The notes beneath the pieces were generated by a model. The model worked only from the letters and a program-made list of their open reading frames with translations, was not told the origin of the DNA and searched no databases. From assembly GCA_002299555.1 (NCBI GenBank), contig DBOL01000103.1:1-5449 (forward strand): 5,449 nucleotides of DNA. The letters are read 5' to 3'. Shown piece by piece: positions 1-5,449 of this stretch. This stretch comes from Candidatus Aminicenantes bacterium UBA647. Its GTDB lineage: Bacteria; Acidobacteriota; Aminicenantia; UBA2199. Both the position numbers and the translations under genes were made by a program. Position 1 is the stretch's first letter; each line of letters starts with the position of its first letter.

Positions 1-1006
1 CATCAACAAAAACTGTTCTGACTTCATTCTGGCTTAGGCTTCCATCAACGCCGGACTGTGAAAAACAGTGTGTTGGCAAAATTCTTTCAGGATCAAAATG
101 ATATAACCCCTCAACTGTACCTATCCACAAAGTATTCCTTTCGTCTTCTGCAATTGACATTATTGTATTCTTGCTGAATTTGTTTTTGTTATCAGGATAA
201 TATAAATATCTATGAAATCTTTTTGTCTTATAATCGAAGCGGTTTATTCCATTTTGTGTTCCTACCCATAATGTTCCATTTGAAGATTTAAATAATGTCC
301 TTATAAGATTATTACTTAAGCTGAATTTATTATCAGGATCATAATAGAATTTTCTGAATTTTCCCGAATTTTGATCTAACAAATTAAGCCCGTTACTGGT
401 AGCGACCCATATGTTCCCCGATGCATCTTCTTGAATACCCCAGACTCTGTTGTTACTTAAACTATCAGGGTCATCCGGATCGTGAAGATAAGTTTTCCAT
501 TTGTTCCCTGTAATATCTTTGGTGCTATTTTCAGTTGTAAGCTTGTTCAATCCTTTCTGATATGTACCGATCCATATATTGCCGGAACTGTCTTCAAATA
601 CTGTCTGGACCCTGTCACCGCTGATACTCCCAGTATTTTCCGGATCCGGCATGAATCTTTTAAATTTTCCTGAAGCAGTATCAAATTTATTCAGCCCTCC
701 ACCCCAGGTCCCTATCCAGATGTTACCGGATCTGTCAAGGTAAAGATTCCCTGCATTGTTATTTGAAATTGAATCAGGATCAGCGGGATCATATTTGTAG
801 TGAATAAAATTATATCCATCATAGCGGTTTAATCCATCAGGGGTACCAAACCATAAAAAACCTTGTTTATCCTGAATGATAGAATACACAGTTCCATTTG
901 ATAAGCCACTTTCAACCGATATATATTCAAATGTTAATTCCGAAAGATGTGCGATCACCAGATGTGACAGAAAAAGGTAAATTATAATGAAAGAAATTTT
1001 TTTCAT
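1..1006 (-). CDS. Two-component regulator propeller (Reg_prop) protein, N-terminal part, runs off the window
   Basis: Reading left from the ATG at 1006-1004 gives 335 codons without a stop, continuing past base 1, so the C-terminus is unseen. Residues 1-19 look like a signal peptide (MKK, a hydrophobic run, then VIA before H20), implying export or a periplasmic sensor domain. After it comes the opening typical of this family (E27-YISVESGLSNGTVYSI), then repeated beta-propeller blades. Six blades have the LW-[IFV]-[GA]-T...GLN core, with tryptophans at 52, 97, 145, 200, 247 and 294, spaced 45-55 residues. They are separated by 'DPD..S.SNN' loops (about 73-83, 176-186, 223-233). A seventh begins at the edge. 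Families with this architecture usually carry about 14 blades, then a Y_Y_Y domain, a membrane helix and a histidine kinase, GGDEF or DNA-binding output. Which output applies here cannot be told. The start is supported by GGAGG nine bases upstream and by a promoter at 1055-1083. The propeller call is firm; the signalling role is inferred. Confidence 0.9.
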   Translation of the reverse strand, partial: MKKISFIIIYLFLSHLVIAHLSELTFEYISVESGLSNGTVYSIIQDKQGFLWFGTPDGLNRYDGYNFIHYKYDPADPDSISNNNAGNLYLDRSGNIWIGTWGGGLNKFDTASGKFKRFMPDPENTGSISGDRVQTVFEDSSGNIWIGTYQKGLNKLTTENSTKDITGNKWKTYLHDPDDPDSLSNNRVWGIQEDASGNIWVATSNGLNLLDQNSGKFRKFYYDPDNKFSLSNNLIRTLFKSSNGTLWVGTQNGINRFDYKTKRFHRYLYYPDNKNKFSKNTIMSIAEDERNTLWIGTVEGLYHFDPERILPTHCFSQSGVDGSLSQNEVRTVFVD

Positions 1007-1015
1007 TTATACAAA

Positions 1016-1020
1016 CCTCC
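1016..1020 (-). promoter_or_regulatory. Shine-Dalgarno of the propeller gene
   Basis: On the minus strand GGAGG lies nine bases before the ATG at 1006. It is a full-strength ribosome binding site and fixes the start of the propeller gene. It contrasts with mutS, which has no such site. Confidence 0.75.
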
Positions 1021-1054
1021 GTTATTAGTAACTGTAAACCAACTCCTGAAAAAA

Positions 1055-1083
1055 ATTATAATACAATTTGGTAAATCTATCAA
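1055..1083 (-). promoter_or_regulatory. Sigma70-like promoter of the propeller gene
   Basis: The minus strand shows TTGATA (1083-1078), a 17-base spacer and a perfect TATAAT (1060-1055). Transcription would begin around 1047-1049, giving a leader of roughly 40 bases that contains the GGAGG site. Box quality, spacing and position relative to the start codon all fit, although the region is AT-rich and such matches can arise by chance. Confidence 0.6.
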
Positions 1084-1119
1084 AATCAATCAATACATCA
1101 GCTGTAGAATAAATTTTTG

Positions 1120-1148
1120 TTGAGATATTATTGTTGTACTTTTATAAT
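1120..1148 (+). promoter_or_regulatory. Sigma70-like promoter firing right toward the small ORF and mutS
   Basis: TTGAGA (1120-1125), a 17-base spacer and TATAAT (1143-1148) form a near-consensus promoter on the plus strand. The start would be near 1154-1156, and the first ATG downstream is that of the small ORF at 1211. The -35 box lies 36 bases from the -35 box of the left-firing promoter, so the two are divergent, back to back. Its -10 box lies inside a small inverted repeat (1140-1160). Confidence 0.5.
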
Positions 1149-1160
1149 AATACTATAAAA
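1140..1160. repeat. Perfect 7-base inverted repeat over the right-firing -10 box
   Basis: TTTTATA (1140-1146) and TATAAAA (1154-1160) are exact inverted copies separated by seven bases. The element spans the -10 box and the predicted start point of the promoter at 1120-1148, a position where a repressor could act. Both arms are purely A/T in an AT-rich spacer, so chance is a serious alternative. No poly-U tract or GC stem suggests a terminator. Confidence 0.35.
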
Positions 1161-1210
1161 ACGATCTGCTAAAGAAGAAAACCATCGATCCGACAAACCC
1201 AAGTGAACCC

Positions 1211-1438
1211 ATGAAAATGAAAGGAATAATAACAGCTGGAAGTGGTGGTTGCTGTATTATCAAGGGAATAGTTTCCAAAACTGGAGAGTGGTCAAAATTT
1301 GAAGCAGTTATATGCAAAGTTCTTGGAAAGTGGACCGTAAAGAAAGGGACTTTTAAGAACTCTAATGGATGTACCGGAAACTTCGGAATGACATGGGTAA
1401 GAGCTCATCTTCTTTTAAAACCAAAGATAATTAAATAG
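1211..1438 (+). CDS. Small lysine-rich ORF of unknown function, possibly a gene remnant
   Basis: This 75-codon ORF matches no family I recognise. The product has 13 lysines and one arginine against two glutamates, so it is strongly basic. It also has 11 glycines, three tryptophans (27, 41, 62) and four cysteines (a CC pair at 14-15, then 35 and 54). Residues 30-49 alternate hydrophobic and polar, suggesting beta strands. There is no signal peptide or membrane helix. For it being real: a good promoter at 1120-1148, a purine-rich first codon position, and GGA-rich glycine use. Against: no Shine-Dalgarno before the ATG, and the same frame stays open for 20 further codons back to 1151 with plausible protein sequence (IDPTNPSEP) but no ATG, GTG or TTG. 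It could therefore be the tail of a decayed longer gene or use an unusual start. It lies 105 bases before mutS on the same strand. The opposite strand is also open here but has no credible start. Confidence 0.4.
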   Translation: MKMKGIITAGSGGCCIIKGIVSKTGEWSKFEAVICKVLGKWTVKKGTFKNSNGCTGNFGMTWVRAHLLLKPKIIK

Positions 1439-1508
1439 ACAAAGTAAGAAAACCGCCGGGAGTATTTTAAATTATGTTCTAAATTGAGAAACGCGAATTA
1501 TATAGCAA

Positions 1509-1537
1509 TTAAAAGATGGTGTCCGATATGATATAAT
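1509..1537 (+). promoter_or_regulatory. Extended -10 promoter immediately before mutS
   Basis: TGATATAAT (1529-1537) is a perfect extended -10 element. The 17-base-distant -35 position reads TTAAAA (1509-1514), a weak match, as is common for extended -10 promoters. Only six bases separate the TATAAT box from the mutS ATG at 1544, so a start at the usual distance would fall on or beside the start codon, giving a leaderless message. Confidence 0.5.
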
Positions 1538-1543
1538 TTTCTA

Positions 1544-4183
1544 ATGGAGAACGGAAAGATCACCCCTATGGTGAAACAATACTTTGAGATAAAGAAGAAC
1601 TACCCTGACTCCATACTTTTTTTCAGGATGGGAGATTTTTATGAAATGTTCTTTGAGGATGCAAAGATCGCGGCTCCTATTCTGGAGGTTGTACTTACAT
1701 CCAGAAATAAGAAGAAAGACAATTCAGTTCCTCTTTGCGGAATCCCTTACCATGCCAAAGACCACTATGCCTCAAAACTTTTAAAAAAAGGATTCAAAGT
1801 GGCTGTGTGTGAACAGATCGAGGATCCATCACTTGCAATCGGCCTGGTTAAAAGAGATGTTGTCCAGATACTCACTCCTGCCACTGCTCTTGAGATCGAC
1901 CTGCCGGAAGAAAAAATAAATAATTATGTTGTTTCATTATACCGCGACGAGAATACCATCGCGATCGCCTCAATAGATCTTGCTGTTTCCTCTTTTGAAG
2001 TGAGAAGTTTTGAACTCTCAAACATGGATTCATTCTTTAACGAATTTTACAAAAAAACATCGCAGGAGATTGTAATCCCGGATGATTTTGAAGATGAGCT
2101 GAACAACATAATGAAAAGATTCCCTGAATTCTCAAATATACTGATCAACAAATTTGATCAGTTCGAATATAATTATTTTGAATGTGAAAACATAATAAAG
2201 AATCAACTCGGTATAGAAACTCTGGAAGGATTGGGGCTTATCGGATATGATTCTGCTGTCATAGCTGCAGGAGTATTGCTTAAATACATAAGATCGGTCA
2301 GGAAATCAGATTTCACTAATATTTCCAGTCTGCAATTTGTCCCATCTGAAGAATATTTGATCCTTGATCAGGTGACATTCAAGAATCTTGAAATTCTTAA
2401 GAATCTTCAGACAGGCACCTCAAAGGGGAGCCTGATAAACTCAATTGACCTTACGATAACCCCAATGGGAAGAAGATTATTGAAAGACTGGCTCTCATAT
2501 CCTCTTATAGATGAAAAAGGGATTGAAGAGAGACTCAACGGGGTGGATGAATTCTCACAAAACCTGATAGTTAGATCAGAGATGAGAAAGTTGTTAAAGA
2601 GATCAGGAGACCTTGCCAAGCTCAACACTAAGATATCATTGAACATTGCCCTCCCGCTCCATCTTCTGACACTTAAGGAATCTTTGAAAATCATCCCTGA
2701 GATAAAAAAAGAATCTGGAAGCCTAAGATCCCATATCCTGAGAAATACGATAGACAGCCTTGATAATCTGAAAGAAGTGATCGAACTAATAGAGTTTTCG
2801 ATCTCGGACGATCCTGCTCATAACATTAATGGTGGAAATTTCATCAAAAAAGGATATAACAGAGATCTTGATGAATTGAGAACCATAAGCAGAGACGCAA
2901 AAGAGATAATCTCCGCTATGGAGAGAGAGGAAAAAGAATCAACCCGTATCCCGTCACTGAAGATCAAATATAACCGAGTGTTCGGTTATTTTATCGAGGT
3001 CACAAACACTCATCTGAAACTTGTTCCGCCTAATTATATCCGGAAACAGACATTGGTTAATTCCGAGAGATTTATAACTGATGAGCTGAAGAAAATGGAG
3101 GACAAGATACTGAAAGCGGATGAAAAGATCATTAAGATTGAGAAAGAGTTATTCTCAGAAGTGATCGGTAGGATCTGTAAATATTCAGAGGTACTAAATA
3201 AAAATTCAAATTTATGCGCACTTCTCGATGTCCTCTCCGCTGGAGGAGAGTTGGCAATGGGGAGAAACTATATCCGTCCGGGGATCAACAAGAGCAATGA
3301 AATAATAATAAAGGAGGGACGCCATCCGGTCCTGGAGTCAAAAACTGAGACCAGCTTCATCCCCAATGATACAAATATGAACTCCGGTTCAGATCAGATC
3401 CTTGTCATTACCGGACCTAATATGGGTGGAAAATCAACCTACCTTCGTCAGAATGCATTAATAATTATTCTCGCTCAGATAGGATATTTCATCCCGGCTG
3501 AAGAAGCATCTATTGGTATCTGCGATAGAATTTTTACAAGGATCGGTGCTTCCGATTCACTGATCGAGGGTAAATCGACATTCCTTGTCGAAATGATCGA
3601 AACATCTGTGATCCTTAACAATTTAAGCAAAAGATCACTTATTCTATTGGATGAGATAGGGAGGGGAACTTCCACTTTCGACGGGCTATCAATTGCCTGG
3701 TCGGTAATTGAATACCTCCACTCTGTAAAAGAAAAACCAAAAACACTCTTTGCAACTCACTATCATGAGCTTACTGAATTATCCGATATACTTGAAAGGG
3801 TAAAGAATTATCATATTTCAGTCAGGGAGTGGGATGACAATGTGATTTTCCTGCACAAGATAGTTCCGGGAGCTACAGATCAAAGTTTTGGAATTCACGT
3901 TGCAAAGATCGCAGGGATACCTCCCGCGGTTATCGAAAGGGCCAAGGATATCTTGCTTAACCTTGAGAAGAAAGAGTTGGATAGAATGGTCGTAGAGAGG
4001 ATCTCCGGTAAGATAAAACTACTCCCCGAAAAACAGAAAACGCTATTTCCCGACGATAAGGAATTGAAAGTCTGGGATGAGATCAGAGATAAATTGAAAG
4101 AGATAGATATTGCAAAAATGACCCCGCTTGAGGCTATGAATATATTGCACTATCTCAAGCACAAGAGCGAACACTTCAAATAA
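1544..4183 (+). CDS. mutS: DNA mismatch repair protein MutS
   Basis: Complete 879-residue MutS, close to the usual 850-880. It binds mismatches and small loops as a dimer and recruits MutL using ATP. Visible domains in order: mismatch recognition (about 5-115, with the F32-Y33-E34 wedge motif in GDFYEMF); connector (about 125-250); core lever helices (about 265-430 and 525-555) interrupted by the clamp (about 430-525, containing FGYFIEV at 480-486 and NSERF at 506-510); and ATPase (about 556-800). The ATPase has Walker A GPNMGGKS (624-631), the DSLIEGKSTF signature (671-680), Walker B LLDEIGRGTS (701-710, D703/E704) and H739 in FATHYHEL. Helix-turn-helix dimer contacts follow at 791-805. Near the C-terminus QKTLF (831-835) resembles a beta-clamp-binding peptide, followed by the usual 'MTPLEAMNIL' tail. 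The start is forced: an in-frame TGA at 1529 precedes the first ATG, which suits the conserved TPMVKQY opening. No Shine-Dalgarno is present. No mutL is adjacent. Confidence 0.98.
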   Translation: MENGKITPMVKQYFEIKKNYPDSILFFRMGDFYEMFFEDAKIAAPILEVVLTSRNKKKDNSVPLCGIPYHAKDHYASKLLKKGFKVAVCEQIEDPSLAIGLVKRDVVQILTPATALEIDLPEEKINNYVVSLYRDENTIAIASIDLAVSSFEVRSFELSNMDSFFNEFYKKTSQEIVIPDDFEDELNNIMKRFPEFSNILINKFDQFEYNYFECENIIKNQLGIETLEGLGLIGYDSAVIAAGVLLKYIRSVRKSDFTNISSLQFVPSEEYLILDQVTFKNLEILKNLQTGTSKGSLINSIDLTITPMGRRLLKDWLSYPLIDEKGIEERLNGVDEFSQNLIVRSEMRKLLKRSGDLAKLNTKISLNIALPLHLLTLKESLKIIPEIKKESGSLRSHILRNTIDSLDNLKEVIELIEFSISDDPAHNINGGNFIKKGYNRDLDELRTISRDAKEIISAMEREEKESTRIPSLKIKYNRVFGYFIEVTNTHLKLVPPNYIRKQTLVNSERFITDELKKMEDKILKADEKIIKIEKELFSEVIGRICKYSEVLNKNSNLCALLDVLSAGGELAMGRNYIRPGINKSNEIIIKEGRHPVLESKTETSFIPNDTNMNSGSDQILVITGPNMGGKSTYLRQNALIIILAQIGYFIPAEEASIGICDRIFTRIGASDSLIEGKSTFLVEMIETSVILNNLSKRSLILLDEIGRGTSTFDGLSIAWSVIEYLHSVKEKPKTLFATHYHELTELSDILERVKNYHISVREWDDNVIFLHKIVPGATDQSFGIHVAKIAGIPPAVIERAKDILLNLEKKELDRMVVERISGKIKLLPEKQKTLFPDDKELKVWDEIRDKLKEIDIAKMTPLEAMNILHYLKHKSEHFK

Positions 4184-4186
4184 AAA
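4184..4186. other. Three-base convergent junction of mutS and ahcY
   Basis: The mutS TAA ends at 4183 and the ahcY TAA (minus strand) begins its complement at 4187, leaving AAA between them. There is no room for a separate terminator, so either transcript must end inside the other gene or overlap it. An imperfect CAGGTT/AACCTG hairpin at 4204-4234 lies in the ahcY coding sequence, but without a T run it is not a convincing terminator. Confidence 0.8.
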
Positions 4187-5449
4187 TTAATATCTGTAGT
4201 AATCAGGTTTAAAAGGTCCTTCGATGGGAACCTGGAGATAGTCAGATTGCTTCCGGGTCATCCTGGTCAGCTTCACTCCGAGTTTATCAAGATGGAGGTG
4301 AGCAACTTCTTCGTCAAGTTTTTTCGGAAGAGTATAAACTTTGTTCTCATATTTATTCTTTACCAATTCTATCTGAGCAAGGCATTGATTGGTAAAGCTT
4401 GTGCTCATTACAAAACTTGGATGTCCTGTCGCACAACCCAGATTAACCAGCCTTCCTTCGGCAAGTACAATGATCGATCTTCCGGATCTGAGTGTCCATT
4501 TATCGACCTGAGGTTTAATATTGGTTTTTTTACAATCTGAAGAATTTTCCAGGTAGGACATTTCTATCTCGTTATCAAAGTGACCTATATTACATAAGAT
4601 CGCTCCTTCCTTCATCTCTTCCATATGTTTACCGTTAATAACATTGAGATTTCCTGTAGCAGTTACAACTATATCTATATCATCGATCACATCTTCAACT
4701 TTGCAAACTTCAAACCCTTCCATTGCTGCCTGAAGTGCACATATCGGGTCTATCTCTGTAACAAAAACCTTGGCTCCAAAACCAACCAGTGATTGTGCAC
4801 TCCCTTTCCCAACATCACCATAGCCGCATACAAGAACTTTTTTTCCTGCAAGCATTATATCTGTAGCTCTCTTGATCCCGTCAACGAGTGATTCCCGGCA
4901 TCCGTAGAGATTGTCAAATTTTGATTTTGTAACTGAGTCATTTACATTAATAGCAGGGAAAAGCAGTTTCCCTTCATTCTCAAATTGATAAAGGCGATGA
5001 ACACCTGTGGTTGTTTCCTCGGAAACCCCTTTGATAGCTGATGAAAGTTTACTCCAGTATTTCGGATCTTTTTTTAATCCCTCTTTTATTCTGTTCATCA
5101 TAATCCGCTCTTCTTCAATATCATAATTCTTTGATACCATTTCAGGATTACTCTCAGCTTCCACACCTTTATGGATCAGAACAGTTGCATCTCCTCCATC
5201 ATCAACAATAAGGTCCGGTCCTGATCCGTCAGGCCAGGTAAGAGCCTGCTCAAGAGCCCACCAGTATTCTTCGAGATTTTCACCCTTCCATGCAAACACG
5301 GCAGCAGCACTTTGTACTGCAATAGCTGCTGCTGCATGATCCTGGGTAGAAAAAATATTACATGAAGCCCATCTGACATCTGCGCCCAGTTCAAGCAGTG
5401 TGTCTATAAGCATTGCAGTTTGAATTGTCATATGAAGACTTCCGGTAAC
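4187..5449 (-). CDS. ahcY: S-adenosylhomocysteine hydrolase (adenosylhomocysteinase), N-terminus beyond the window
   Basis: The frame stays open from the right edge, giving 420 residues and a stop at 4189-4187. The ATG at 5431 is internal: it is the M of the conserved SLHMTIQTA motif, and about 50 residues are missing upstream. The cytosolic enzyme reversibly splits S-adenosylhomocysteine, the product inhibitor of methyltransferases, to adenosine and homocysteine using bound NAD. Numbered from the visible first residue, family residues present include H6, the DDGGD pair (83-84), E145 in EETTTG, K175/D179/N180/C184 in VTKSKFDNLYGC, the NAD loop GYGDVGKG (209-216), E232, H290 in GHFD and H343 in GHPSF. 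The neighbour-subunit NAD contacts K414 and Y418 are also present at the C-terminus. An insertion of about 37 residues (about 95-131) relative to animal enzymes places it in the bacterial/plant-type group. The usual C-terminal DHYRY reads DYYRY. Its promoter lies outside the window. Confidence 0.97.
   Translation of the reverse strand, partial: VTGSLHMTIQTAMLIDTLLELGADVRWASCNIFSTQDHAAAAIAVQSAAAVFAWKGENLEEYWWALEQALTWPDGSGPDLIVDDGGDATVLIHKGVEAESNPEMVSKNYDIEEERIMMNRIKEGLKKDPKYWSKLSSAIKGVSEETTTGVHRLYQFENEGKLLFPAINVNDSVTKSKFDNLYGCRESLVDGIKRATDIMLAGKKVLVCGYGDVGKGSAQSLVGFGAKVFVTEIDPICALQAAMEGFEVCKVEDVIDDIDIVVTATGNLNVINGKHMEEMKEGAILCNIGHFDNEIEMSYLENSSDCKKTNIKPQVDKWTLRSGRSIIVLAEGRLVNLGCATGHPSFVMSTSFTNQCLAQIELVKNKYENKVYTLPKKLDEEVAHLHLDKLGVKLTRMTRKQSDYLQVPIEGPFKPDYYRY

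Larger units (their letters stand above)
1007..1543. other. Intergenic region between the propeller gene and mutS
   Basis: Apart from the small ORF, this stretch holds two divergent promoters, an A/T inverted repeat over one of them, a short ATCA tandem (about 1085-1092) and a weak dyad TACA-N5-TGTA (1094-1106) between the two -35 boxes. Bases 1439-1500 show nothing I can name. In particular there is no GC-rich hairpin followed by a T run, so no intrinsic terminator is visible before mutS. No tRNA or riboswitch-like structure was recognised. Confidence 0.6.

Noticed and set aside
347..372. Three near-tandem GAATTTT units
   Set aside because: They encode successive Lys-Phe/Arg-Lys-Phe residues in a propeller loop, so codon and residue repetition explain them.
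482..673. 63-codon plus-strand ORF
   Set aside because: It lies wholly inside the propeller gene on the opposite strand, whose blade repeats prove that frame is the coding one.
1200..1432. Minus-strand open frame opposite the small ORF
   Set aside because: It is codon-aligned antisense to the plus ORF, and its composition (runs of His, Pro and Phe) looks like a complement. No ATG with a ribosome binding site opens it; its ATGs come only near its end.
2407..2694. 95-codon minus-strand ORF inside mutS
   Set aside because: It overlaps the conserved MutS core domain in full and has no recognisable motif of its own.
3475..3675. 66-codon minus-strand ORF inside the mutS ATPase region
   Set aside because: It is the complement of the highly conserved ATPase signature and Walker B segments, so a shadow.
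4204..4234. CAGGTT/AACCTG hairpin as a terminator
   Set aside because: The loop is 19 bases, there is no T run after it on either strand, and it lies in conserved ahcY coding sequence.
4247..4540. 97-codon plus-strand ORF with a hydrophobic stretch
   Set aside because: It is antisense to the strongly conserved C-terminal part of SAHH; the hydrophobic run is the complement of that coding sequence.
5176..5394. 72-codon minus-strand ORF in a second frame of ahcY
   Set aside because: It is on the same strand as ahcY but out of frame, within a segment coding for conserved SAHH motifs.
5429..5431. ATG at 5431 as the start of ahcY
   Set aside because: The frame is open upstream to the window edge and reads VTGSLH before it; the methionine is part of the internal conserved HMTIQTA motif.

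Overview
The window reads as an ordinary stretch of chromosome from an AT-rich bacterium. Arginine is mostly AGA/AGG and isoleucine is often ATA. The combination of a two-component-regulator-type propeller protein, a full-length MutS and a bacterial-type S-adenosylhomocysteine hydrolase (SAHH) would fit the Bacteroidota/FCB neighbourhood or a related candidate phylum. That placement is an inference and is weak. A good Shine-Dalgarno on one gene and sigma70-like promoters with the TATAAT box argue against a typical Bacteroidota expression system.

Layout. Bases 1-1006 (minus strand) hold the first 335 codons of a secreted or periplasmic sensor-like protein. It has a signal peptide and six 'LWIGT..GLN' propeller blades, and it runs off the left edge. 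Bases 1007-1543 form the intergenic region. It carries two back-to-back sigma70-like promoters, one firing left into the propeller gene and one firing right. It also holds a small unrecognised lysine-rich ORF (1211-1438) and an extended -10 promoter that ends six bases before the mutS start. Bases 1544-4183 (plus) are a complete mutS. Bases 4187-5449 (minus) are ahcY, complete at its C-terminus but missing its N-terminal part beyond the right edge. mutS and ahcY converge tail to tail with three bases between their stop codons.

The genes do not form an obvious pathway. One is an environmental sensor, one is mismatch repair and one is the S-adenosylmethionine cycle, and each appears to be transcribed separately. 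I found no mobile element, CRISPR array, tRNA/rRNA or clear terminator. I see no convincing undescribed multi-gene system. The most interesting points are the probable leaderless start of mutS and the orphan small ORF with its own good promoter.
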